Part shown: positions 1 through 5,514 of the stretch, piece after piece
Layout of the letters: every line of letters starts with the position of its first letter
How positions within the stretch are numbered: position 1 is the first letter of the stretch
Origin: Marinilabiliales bacterium
GTDB taxonomy: Bacteria; Bacteroidota; Bacteroidia; Bacteroidales; UBA12077
Direction: 5' to 3'
DNA length: 5,514 nucleotides
Assembly: GCA_002869305.1 (NCBI GenBank)
Contig: PKTC01000403.1
Coordinates: 1-5,514 of the forward strand
Program-made: the position numbers and the translations under genes
Notes under the pieces: generated by a model
The model's input: only the letters and a program-made list of their open reading frames with translations
Databases searched by the model: none
Told to the model about the DNA's origin: nothing

Positions 1-744
1 GGTGTTTTAAGAAACTATTTAAAAGATAATAAAGTGAAATCCAGGATCGAAAAATTAAGTAATCATGTTATTGTGGTTGGTTATGGCCGCAATGGAAGAC
101 AGGCAATTGAAGAACTCCAAAGACACAAATTCCAGGTTGTTGTGGTCGACAATAAGGATGCTACCATTGAGGATATTAGGGGTGATGCTAGTTTACTTTA
201 TATTCAAGGTGATGCTACAGAAGATGAAACCTTGTTAAATGCAAGAATCGATAAAGCTAAAGCTTTGATTACAGCACTTCCAAATGATGCTGACAATTTA
301 TTTGTAGTGCTCACTGCCAGATCAATGAATCCCGGAATCACAATAATTAGTCGGGCATCTAAATTTAATAACGATAAAAAACTACGTAATGCCGGAGCAA
401 CCAATGTAATTATGCCAGATAAAATTGGTGGTCAACGAATGGCTAAGCTGGTTGCTCAACCCGATATTGTTGATTTTTTGGAGTATATCATGTTGCGTGA
501 AAGCGATGAAATGTGCATAGAAGAAATTTCGTGCCAGGATTTATCTTCACAGTTTACTGAAAAAACCATCGGAGAATGGTCCATAAGATCAGAAACAGGG
601 GCAAACATCATTGGTTTAAAAACAGCCGATAACAAATACATTGTGAATCCTACACCCGATGTAAAAATTTCATTGAATGACCAGTTGTTTGTGCTGGGAA
701 ATCCGGAACAGATTCAAAAGCTTAAAAAAGTGATGTTTAGTTAA
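1..744 (+). CDS. Potassium channel protein, C-terminal RCK (TrkA-N + TrkA-C) part, 5' end outside window
   Basis: This is the cytoplasmic regulatory half of a ligand-gated K+ channel of the pore-plus-RCK type (MthK/Kch-like). The reading frame is open from base 1, so 247 residues are visible and the pore-forming N-terminus must lie to the left. A GTG at 34 is in frame, but it falls in the linker just before the RCK domain and is unlikely to be the real start. Visible residues 22-32 (HVIVVGYGRNG) form the first strand and GxGxxG loop of a Rossmann fold. An acidic residue ending the second strand (VVVVDN, about residue 50) and the QGDAT motif (about 69-73) are typical of TrkA-N. Residues from about 171 to the end match a TrkA-C domain in size and pattern (IGEWSIR, GANIIGL, LNDQLFVLG). 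RCK domains bind nucleotides or ions and open or close the pore. A stand-alone TrkA-type subunit is the alternative, but the linker ahead of the fold favours a channel fusion. The stop is TAA at 742. Confidence 0.88.
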   Translation, partial: GVLRNYLKDNKVKSRIEKLSNHVIVVGYGRNGRQAIEELQRHKFQVVVVDNKDATIEDIRGDASLLYIQGDATEDETLLNARIDKAKALITALPNDADNLFVVLTARSMNPGITIISRASKFNNDKKLRNAGATNVIMPDKIGGQRMAKLVAQPDIVDFLEYIMLRESDEMCIEEISCQDLSSQFTEKTIGEWSIRSETGANIIGLKTADNKYIVNPTPDVKISLNDQLFVLGNPEQIQKLKKVMFS

Positions 745-796
745 AGAATTAATAAAATCTTCCTTCCTGACCTGACAATATTTTAAACTTAAATAT

Positions 797-834
797 ATTT
801 TCTTTTTCTTGACCTTGATCAAGAAAAAGAAAAT
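797..834. terminator. Perfect 16-bp inverted repeat, likely terminator of the channel gene
   Basis: The arms at 797-812 and 819-834 are exact reverse complements around a 6-nt loop (CCTTGA). They begin 52 bases after the channel stop codon. The arms are mostly A/T with one TTGA/TCAA block next to the loop. No U-run follows the right arm, so this is not a textbook intrinsic terminator, although the structure is symmetric and could act on either strand. Its right arm also covers the place where the -33 element of the next promoter would lie, so a protein-binding operator role is possible. The repeat is seen directly; the function is inferred. Confidence 0.45.
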
Positions 835-844
835 CTCTTAAACA

Positions 845-852
845 TAGCTTTG
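845..852 (+). promoter_or_regulatory. Putative Bacteroidota -7 box (TAGCTTTG) for the MBL gene
   Basis: TAGCTTTG fits the TAnnTTTG consensus and lies between the inverted repeat and the MBL gene. Transcription would start near 857-860, giving a leader of about 75 nt. No good TTG -33 element is found at the expected 19-21 nt spacing; the nearest (815-817) is 27 nt away. The leader holds two small AT-rich dyads: TAATA/TATTA at 856-869 and GTATT/AATAC at 886-900. The same 8-mer pattern also occurs by chance inside pnp, so the box alone is weak evidence. Confidence 0.35.
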
Positions 853-923
853 CTCTAATAACAGTATTATGTTAGAATTAAATTAGTATTTAGCTAATAC
901 ACAACAAAGAGATTGCATAAAAG

Positions 924-928
924 TAAGG
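924..928 (+). promoter_or_regulatory. Shine-Dalgarno-like TAAGG that favours the ATG at 934
   Basis: TAAGG ends 5 nt before ATG 934. The only longer in-frame start is TTG at 913. Its nearest purine run (906-911) almost touches the codon, which is too close to serve as a ribosome site. This supports ATG 934 as the start of the MBL gene. Confidence 0.4.
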
Positions 929-933
929 TTGCT

Positions 934-1707
934 ATGAAAGAAATTCGAAAAATTGAGCCAAACATATGGCAATATGTATTTGTGGAAGGTGAAAATAATC
1001 CAGATATAGAAGTTAATCTAACCGCGCTATTAAATGGCGACAAAGCATTTTTAATAGATACTGGATTCCCTTTACATGCAAACCAAGTCAAAGAGGATTT
1101 ATTGATGAGAGGTATTGAAGTTGAGAAAGTTATTCTATCTCATTACCATCCAGATCATGCAGCAGGAGTAAGTGAATTTGATAATGCACAACTTAGTTGC
1201 AGCGTTCATTATAAGGAAAATTATAAGAAATGTTCTGAAGTTTGGGATTCTAAGCACAATTATAAACACCCAGATAAGGTAATTAATAATAATGAAACCT
1301 GGAAATATGGCGATTTTGTACTGACATTTATTGAGGCACCAGGACATAGTAAATGTAGCTTAATAACTTTAATTAACGATAGATTCGCTCACGTAGGTGA
1401 TCTGGTCATGTCAAATGATGAAGATAAACCAATAATTCCCTATATAAGTGAAGATGGAGATTTTAATGAGCATGTTTGTAGTTTAGAAAAAATAAGAGCA
1501 TTGGATATAGATAGCTTGATCCTTTCTCATGGTAAATCAATTTGCGGGAAGAAAGATATCGAAAGAGAGATCAATAAAAGAGAACATTACCTAAAGTCAG
1601 TTATCGAAAGTGACGGAAAAGCGGATATTGAGACTACATTAATTGGAGGTTCTGCAAGTTGGAGTTACACTATTTGGCATAGTAAGAACTTGAAAAGTCT
1701 GATGTAA
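934..1707 (+). CDS. Metallo-beta-lactamase-fold metallo-hydrolase, 257 aa
   Basis: This is a soluble, probably cytoplasmic hydrolase of the MBL superfamily, the glyoxalase II/lactonase-like group that uses two metal ions to hydrolyse esters, thioesters or lactones. Counting from ATG 934, the metal-binding signature HxHxDH is intact (H70, H72, D74, H75 in SHYHPDHAAG). It is followed by H138 (APGHS), the bridging D156 (HVGDLV) and H199 (LSHG). The strand AFLIDTG at 38-44 is the usual beta-strand ahead of the first motif. There is no signal peptide or membrane segment. Residues from about 205 form a charged tail ending in WHSKNLKSL, common in this superfamily as a closing helix. A TTG start at 913 would add seven residues but has no suitably spaced ribosome site. 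The gene stands alone, separated by 189 bp from the channel gene and 462 bp from rpsO, so context gives no substrate. It looks AT-richer, with more ATA and AGA codons, than pnp; this could reflect lower expression or acquisition. The fold assignment is firm; the substrate is unknown. Confidence 0.9.
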   Translation: MKEIRKIEPNIWQYVFVEGENNPDIEVNLTALLNGDKAFLIDTGFPLHANQVKEDLLMRGIEVEKVILSHYHPDHAAGVSEFDNAQLSCSVHYKENYKKCSEVWDSKHNYKHPDKVINNNETWKYGDFVLTFIEAPGHSKCSLITLINDRFAHVGDLVMSNDEDKPIIPYISEDGDFNEHVCSLEKIRALDIDSLILSHGKSICGKKDIEREINKREHYLKSVIESDGKADIETTLIGGSASWSYTIWHSKNLKSLM

Positions 1708-2091
1708 CACTGTTAAAACAGGTTTTGCATTTTCAAACTAATCGGTAATAGTTTTTCATGGTTTATTCAGAAATTTAATTGTCAAGTATGGCCAGGCGCA
1801 GCACTTTTAACAGCAAGTCTTTTTGTATACCACTGTTTGGAGTATTCTTACAATTTTAAAGTTTTACGTCGTTTTCATACCTTAAAATAGATGAGCAATA
1901 AAGTTTAATTTTTTGCAAAACGGGAAAGTTTAAGATATTATGAATACAAAAAGGATTTCATGTTAATGAAAATATGCATAGTGAATATGGAGATGAACTT
2001 TCTTCGGTTTGAATGTATTATGTCTAAGCAAATAGAAGCATTGAATAATCTTTAAAGAATAATTATATCCAAACTTTTTTATCCATTTTTG
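1708..2091. other. Gene-poor intergenic stretch with a GC-rich island and short open frames
   Basis: No recognisable gene lies here. A weak 4-bp hairpin (CTGT/ACAG, 1710-1721) follows the MBL stop and may be a poor terminator. A frame open from 1717 to the TAG at about 1888 (57 codons, including WPGAALLTASLFVYH) has no ATG, GTG or TTG near its beginning that would make a sensible gene. Within it, 1788-1803 is 12/16 G+C in otherwise AT-rich DNA, which could be a remnant of a gene or mobile element. Further right, ATG 1966 opens 29 codons to TAA 2055, with AAGGA at 1951-1955. An 8-codon frame from 1940 ends on it in a TAATG overlap. Neither peptide is recognised. Confidence 0.5.
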
Positions 2092-2121
2092 TTGTTATAT
2101 GAAAAAAAATAAATACTTTTG
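2092..2121 (+). promoter_or_regulatory. rpsO promoter: TTG -33 and TACTTTTG -7, 19-nt spacing
   Basis: TTG at 2092-2094 and TACTTTTG at 2114-2121 are separated by 19 nt. This matches the Bacteroidota primary-sigma consensus (TTTG or TTG, about 19-21 nt, TAnnTTTG). It is the only site in the window where both elements fit. Transcription should start near 2126-2128, giving an AT-rich leader of about 42 nt with no Shine-Dalgarno. A strong promoter is expected for a ribosomal protein gene. Confidence 0.75.
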
Positions 2122-2169
2122 CGCATCTTAATGTGTATATATTGAAATTATTAAATAAATCGTATAAGT

Positions 2170-2442
2170 ATGAGCTATTTAACAGCAGAGAAAAAGCAGG
2201 AAATATTTAAAGAATTTGGGAAGTCAGAAACTAATACAGGATCAACAGAAGGACAAATTGCTCTTTTTACACAACGTATTAGCCATTTGACAGGGCATTT
2301 GAAGACTAACAGAAAAGACTACAGTACACAAAGAGCTCTTTTAAGATTAGTTGGTAAAAGAAGAAGATTACTTGATTATCTTAAAGGAAGAGATATTGAA
2401 AAATATCGAGCACTGATAAAAGAACTTAATATTCGTAAATAA
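2170..2442 (+). CDS. rpsO: 30S ribosomal protein S15
   Basis: This is a primary 16S rRNA-binding protein of the small subunit. It binds the central-domain three-way junction and helps form the platform and an intersubunit bridge. The 90-residue length is normal (89 in E. coli). The family pattern runs end to end: the N-terminal helix with AEKKQEIF, the NTGSTEGQI loop (22-30; the E. coli equivalent is DTGSPEVQ), the conserved H39, H43, D50 and S52 in the RNA-binding surface (ISHLTGHL, RKDYSTQR), the basic block VGKRRRLLDYL (61-71), and the ending IKELNIRK. The ATG at 2170 is the only sensible start and has just an A/T-rich upstream region, as is usual for Bacteroidota. S15 represses its own translation in several bacteria by binding its leader; the roughly 42-nt leader here shows no obvious mimic of the rRNA site. 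Confidence 0.98.
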   Translation: MSYLTAEKKQEIFKEFGKSETNTGSTEGQIALFTQRISHLTGHLKTNRKDYSTQRALLRLVGKRRRLLDYLKGRDIEKYRALIKELNIRK

Positions 2443-2445
2443 AAC

Positions 2446-2475
2446 AAAAAGGGCAATTTTAAAATTGCCTTTTTT
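2446..2475 (+). terminator. Hairpin with T-run between rpsO and pnp, terminator or attenuator
   Basis: GGCAATTTT at 2452-2460 and AAAATTGCC at 2461-2469 form a perfect dyad. A G-U pair (2451/2470) and AAAAA/TTTTT flanks (2446-2450/2471-2475) extend it to about 13 pairs around a TTAA loop. The trailing T-run makes it a textbook intrinsic terminator starting 3 nt after the rpsO stop. The A-run on the left makes it workable on the other strand too, but no gene converges here. No independent pnp promoter is obvious downstream, so it more likely attenuates than fully stops transcription. In E. coli the rpsO-pnp junction also carries a terminator and RNase-processed hairpins. Confidence 0.85.
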
Positions 2476-2524
2476 CTTACTATATTGTGCTTGATAAAGA
2501 ATAATAATAAATTGAAAGAAGAAT

Positions 2525-4705
2525 ATGTATAAATTAATTGAAAAAACAATCGACCTGGGTGGTGGAAGAGAAATTACCATTGAAACTGGTAAATTGGCAA
2601 AACAAGCAGATGGTTCGGTTGTAGTAAAAATGGGGCGTACTATGCTTTTAGCCACGGTGGTGTCGGCTAAGGAAGCAAGAGAAGATGTCGATTTTATGCC
2701 CTTGTCGGTAGAATACAAAGAGAAGTATGCATCCTTTGGTCGTTATCCGGGAGGATTTTTAAAGCGTGAAGCTCGACCATCAGATTATGAAATATTAGTA
2801 TCACGTTTAGTCGATAGAGCTTTACGTCCATTATTCCCAGATGATTATCATGCTGAAACTTTTGTTAATGTTCAGTTAATATCAGCTGATAAAGATATTA
2901 TGCCGGATGCATTAGCTGGTTTAGCGGCATCAGCAGCATTAAGTGTTTCTGATATTCCGTTTCACGGACCTATCTCAGAAGTAAGAGTTGCAAGAGTGGA
3001 TGGTCATTACATAGTTAATCCAACTTTCGAGGAACTTGAAAGAGCAGATATAGATATTATGGTTGCTGCAACCATCGATAATGTAATGATGGTTGAAGGC
3101 GAAATGGACGAAGTATCAGAACAAGAAATGTTACAAGCAATTAAGTTTGCGCATGAAGCCATTAAAATGCAATGTATAGCTCAAAATGAATTAGCAGAAG
3201 AATTAAAAATTGTAAAACGTGAATACTCTCACGAGACCAGTGATGAAGCGTTAAGTGAGAGAATTCATAAAGATTTATACGATCAGGTTTACGAAATAGC
3301 AAAAACTCAAAAAGCTAAACACGAACGTTCGGAAGCTTTTAATAAGGCTGAAGAAGAGTACGTAGAAAAATTACAAGAAGAACTGAGTGAAGAGGAAGAA
3401 GTAAATACCATGTTGGTTGCAAGATACTTCCATGATGTTCAGAAAAAAGCAGTTCGTAACTTGATTTTAGATGAGGGAATGCGTTTAGATGGTCGTAAAA
3501 CAAATGAGATACGTCCGATCTGGTGTGAGGTTGATTATTTACCTGCAACGCATGGTTCAGCCATTTTTACACGTGGAGAAACACAATCACTAACTACCGT
3601 TACCTTAGGAACAAAACTAGACGAAAAGGTTGTAGACCAGGTTTTAGTTCAAGGTACAGAAAAGTTTGTATTACATTATAATTTTCCTCCATTTTCTACA
3701 GGTGATGCTCGCCCTTATCGTGGTGTAGGTCGTCGCGAAATTGGTCATGGAAATTTAGCATTTAGAGCTTTAAAAGGAATGATTCCTAATGGTGAAGAGA
3801 ATCCATATGCGATTAGAGTCGTTTCTGATATCTTAGAATCTAACGGTTCCTCATCTATGGCTACTGTTTGTGCTGGTACTCTTGCATTAATGGATGCTGG
3901 TGTGAAAATGAAAAAACCTGTTTCTGGAATTGCAATGGGTTTAATTACCGATAAGGAATCCGGTAAATTTGCAGTATTGTCTGATATTTTGGGAGACGAA
4001 GATCATTTAGGTGATATGGACTTTAAAGTAACAGGTACCGTTGATGGTATTACTGCATGTCAAATGGACATTAAGATTGAAGGGCTTTCTTATGAGATTA
4101 TGAATCAAGCTTTAGACCAAGCTAAAGAAGGAAGAATGCATATTTTAGGCGAAATGCTTAAAACTATTCCGGAGCCAAGAGCTGAATATAAGCCTCATAC
4201 TCCTAGAATTGTTCAAATTACTATTCCAAAAGATATGATCGGTGCTGTTATTGGCCCGGGTGGAAAAGTTATTCAGGATATTCAGGAAAAAACAGGAACA
4301 ACCATAACCATTACTCAAGAAGGAGATACAGGAATTGTTGATATTTTTGCTGAAGATAAAGCTGCAATTGACGAGGCTTTACGAATGGTGAATGGTATTA
4401 CTGAAGTTCCTGAGGTTGGAAAAGTATACCAGGGAAAAATAAAATCAATTGTTGATTTTGGCGCTTTTGTTGAAATATTACCAGGTAAAGAAGGATTACT
4501 TCACATATCTGAAATCGAATGGCGTAGAGTTGAAAAAGTGAGCGAAGTATTAAAAGAAGGAGAAGAGATTGAAGTTAAGGTTATTGAGCTTGATAAACGA
4601 AACGGAAAATTGAAACTCTCCAGAAAGGCATTATTGCCTCGACCTGAACGACCAGACAAGAAGAAAGATTCTGAAGGCCAGCAAGGCAGAGAAGAAAAAA
4701 AATAA
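2525..4705 (+). CDS. pnp: Polyribonucleotide nucleotidyltransferase (PNPase)
   Basis: This is the phosphorolytic 3'-to-5' exoribonuclease that degrades mRNA to nucleoside diphosphates and can add tails in reverse. It works as a cytoplasmic ring-shaped trimer. At 726 residues it is slightly longer than the usual 700-720. Domains in order: first RNase PH core (about 10-215, with YPGGFLKREARPSDYE at 74-89), the all-helical linker (about 235-320, very acidic at 281-293), and the second, catalytic RNase PH core (about 323-550). These are followed by KH (about 560-620, GxxG loop GPGG at 577-580) and S1 (about 630-700, GKVYQGKI then DFGAFVEI). Phosphate-site residues ESNGSSSM (438-445) and the metal aspartates of DILGDED (D487, D493) are present, as are RREIGHGN (403-410), so the enzyme should be active. 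The last 20 or so residues are a charged K/E/R tail with no known motif. The start ATG has a purine run (GAAAGAAGAA, 2514-2523) directly before it. The gene lies 82 bp after rpsO and probably depends on read-through. Confidence 0.98.
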   Translation: MYKLIEKTIDLGGGREITIETGKLAKQADGSVVVKMGRTMLLATVVSAKEAREDVDFMPLSVEYKEKYASFGRYPGGFLKREARPSDYEILVSRLVDRALRPLFPDDYHAETFVNVQLISADKDIMPDALAGLAASAALSVSDIPFHGPISEVRVARVDGHYIVNPTFEELERADIDIMVAATIDNVMMVEGEMDEVSEQEMLQAIKFAHEAIKMQCIAQNELAEELKIVKREYSHETSDEALSERIHKDLYDQVYEIAKTQKAKHERSEAFNKAEEEYVEKLQEELSEEEEVNTMLVARYFHDVQKKAVRNLILDEGMRLDGRKTNEIRPIWCEVDYLPATHGSAIFTRGETQSLTTVTLGTKLDEKVVDQVLVQGTEKFVLHYNFPPFSTGDARPYRGVGRREIGHGNLAFRALKGMIPNGEENPYAIRVVSDILESNGSSSMATVCAGTLALMDAGVKMKKPVSGIAMGLITDKESGKFAVLSDILGDEDHLGDMDFKVTGTVDGITACQMDIKIEGLSYEIMNQALDQAKEGRMHILGEMLKTIPEPRAEYKPHTPRIVQITIPKDMIGAVIGPGGKVIQDIQEKTGTTITITQEGDTGIVDIFAEDKAAIDEALRMVNGITEVPEVGKVYQGKIKSIVDFGAFVEILPGKEGLLHISEIEWRRVEKVSEVLKEGEEIEVKVIELDKRNGKLKLSRKALLPRPERPDKKKDSEGQQGREEKK

Positions 4706-4710
4706 TTTAG

Positions 4711-4736
4711 AAGCAGAGTTTAGCTCTGCTTTTTTT
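4711..4736 (+). terminator. Intrinsic terminator of pnp
   Basis: AAGCAGAG at 4711-4718 pairs perfectly with CTCTGCTT at 4724-4731 across a 5-nt loop (TTTAG). A run of seven T residues (4730-4736) overlaps the end of the stem. It begins 5 nt after the pnp stop codon and is the classic form of a Rho-independent terminator on the + strand. Confidence 0.92.
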
Positions 4737-4769
4737 GTGAATCTAATGCTCGTTTTTGCCTAATTGACG

Positions 4770-4777
4770 TAATTTTG
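4770..4777 (+). promoter_or_regulatory. Putative -7 box (TAATTTTG) for the prolyl oligopeptidase gene
   Basis: TAATTTTG fits TAnnTTTG exactly and sits between the pnp terminator and the next start codon, implying a start site near 4783 and a leader of about 50 nt. The upstream TTTTTG (4753-4758) is only 11 nt away, too close for a normal -33 element, so only half of the promoter is convincing. A new promoter is expected here because pnp ends in a strong terminator. Confidence 0.45.
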
Positions 4778-4833
4778 AAAACAATTATTTCTTTTATAAA
4801 TTTACTGGATGGATAATAAATAAATTTAAACAT

Positions 4834-5514
4834 ATGAAACAAAAGATTTTTCTCTTATTTATTGTATTTACAGTTTGGTTTACTTCATGTACTGATTCAA
4901 ATAAGATACAATATCCTGATACAAAAAAAGTAGATCAAGTTGATGAATATTTTGGTATTAAGGTCGAAGATCCTTATCGTTGGTTAGAAGACGACAGATC
5001 TTCCGAAACCGAAGCTTGGGTTAAATCAGAAAATCAGGTAACGGCTGATTATTTAGCTCAAATTCCATTCAGAGAAAAAATAAAAAATCGTTTAACAGAG
5101 CTATTTGCTTTTGAAACGATTACATCACCTGTAAAAAAAGGAGATTCATATTATTATTTTAAAGAAGATGGCGTACAGGATCAACCTGTTTTGTATATGC
5201 GGAAAAGCGCTGATAATGAGCCTGTTGTTTTAATTGATCCAAACAAACTTTCTGAAGATGGAACCGTTGCTATGGACAAAGATTTTGCAATATCAAATGA
5301 TGGTAAATACATTGCATATCAGATTTCGAAAGCTGGATCAGACTGGCATGAAATATTGGTAAAAGAAATTAAAACAGGAAAAGACCTAGAAGATCGCGTT
5401 AAGTGGGTGAAATTCTCAGATATTGCTTGGTATAAAAATGGATTTTATTACAGTGGATATTCTGCTGCTGGTGAGGGTGAGGAATTAACTGAGCTGAACA
5501 GATTCCAAAAGGTA
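4834..5514 (+). CDS. Prolyl oligopeptidase family (S9A) lipoprotein, N-terminal 227 aa, 3' end outside window
   Basis: This is a serine peptidase that cuts short peptides after proline. Residues 1-18 form a signal peptide (MKQK, then a hydrophobic stretch), followed by the lipobox FTSC with C19 as the lipid-attachment site. The mature enzyme should be a membrane-anchored lipoprotein facing the periplasm or cell surface. The acidic residue soon after the cysteine (TDSN) is not a clear surface-export signal. Family hallmarks follow: DPYRWLED at 46-53 with VKSEN at 63-67 (the N-terminal segment), SYYYFK and QPVLYM (105-122), and AISNDGKYIAYQISKAGSDW (152-171), which starts the seven-bladed propeller. 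S9A proteins are usually about 680-720 residues, so roughly two thirds, including the catalytic Ser-Asp-His domain, lie off the right edge and activity cannot be judged. The frame is open to the last base. No clear Shine-Dalgarno is present, only an A/T-rich leader. The family is sure; the exact peptide preference is not. Confidence 0.93.
   Translation, partial: MKQKIFLLFIVFTVWFTSCTDSNKIQYPDTKKVDQVDEYFGIKVEDPYRWLEDDRSSETEAWVKSENQVTADYLAQIPFREKIKNRLTELFAFETITSPVKKGDSYYYFKEDGVQDQPVLYMRKSADNEPVVLIDPNKLSEDGTVAMDKDFAISNDGKYIAYQISKAGSDWHEILVKEIKTGKDLEDRVKWVKFSDIAWYKNGFYYSGYSAAGEGEELTELNRFQKV

Noticed and set aside
34..744. GTG at 34 as the start of a complete 236-residue TrkA-like protein
   Set aside because: The frame is open without a stop back to base 1, and the upstream residues (VLRNYLKDNK) look like the linker between pore and RCK domain, so the gene most likely starts outside the window.
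913..933. TTG start adding seven residues to the MBL hydrolase
   Set aside because: Rare start codon with no properly spaced ribosome site; ATG 934 has TAAGG at a 5-nt spacing and begins where family homology would be expected.
1710..1726. Hairpin CTGT/ACAG followed by GTTTTG as the MBL terminator
   Set aside because: The stem is only 4 bp with a usable loop and the T-run is four bases, so it is too weak to annotate as a terminator.
1858..1933. Repeated AAAGTTTAA-like 9-mers (1858, 1900, 1925) as a possible repeat array or operator set
   Set aside because: Two copies are identical and one differs, the spacing is irregular, and such A/T words are expected by chance here.
2121..2136. GCGCAT/ATGTGT stem as an S15 autoregulatory leader structure
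   Set aside because: It depends on two G-U pairs, and its left arm overlaps the -7 box and predicted start site, so it would not be whole in the transcript.
2368..2718. 116-codon minus-strand open frame across the rpsO end and pnp start
   Set aside because: It runs antisense through two certain genes and through the terminator hairpin, and has no family pattern; it is a shadow of AT-rich coding DNA. The other minus-strand frames (for example 204-404, 1135-1347 and 3339-3548) are rejected for the same reason.
3140..4350. TAnnTTTG matches inside pnp (near 3144 and 4341) as internal promoters
   Set aside because: No partner -33 element was evident and there is no gene to drive; they show that the box alone occurs by chance at this base composition.

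Overview
The window looks like a chromosomal core segment of a Bacteroidota bacterium. It is AT-rich, three intergenic regions carry boxes of the TAnnTTTG type used by the Bacteroidota primary sigma factor, most starts lack a clear Shine-Dalgarno sequence, and the last gene has a short lipoprotein signal ending in TSC. The S15 and PNPase sequences read as typical of the phylum. A placement in class Bacteroidia, near the marine Marinilabiliales-type lineages, is only an impression from those proteins.

Layout, all genes on the + strand. Positions 1-744 hold the C-terminal RCK (TrkA-N/TrkA-C) half of a potassium channel, with its pore lying off the left edge. A perfect 16-bp inverted repeat follows (797-834). 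A single-gene unit for a metallo-beta-lactamase-fold hydrolase runs from 934 to 1707. A gene gap of about 460 bp (1708-2169) contains a GC-rich island of unknown origin and, at its right end, the clearest promoter of the window. Next come rpsO (2170-2442), an intrinsic-terminator-like hairpin, and pnp (2525-4705) with its own terminator. From 4834 to the right edge is the N-terminal third of a lipoprotein prolyl oligopeptidase (family S9A).

The only functional partnership visible is rpsO-pnp, a gene order shared by many bacteria that couples ribosomal protein S15 with the 3'-to-5' exoribonuclease PNPase. The hairpin between them probably sets the ratio of their expression by attenuation or RNA processing. 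The channel, the MBL hydrolase and the peptidase each look like separate transcription units and show no sign of acting together.

I found no CRISPR array, intact mobile element, tRNA or rRNA, and no convincing new multigene system. The points most worth checking are the GC-rich patch in the 1708-2169 gap, the long perfect dyad at 797-834, and the rpsO-pnp hairpin.
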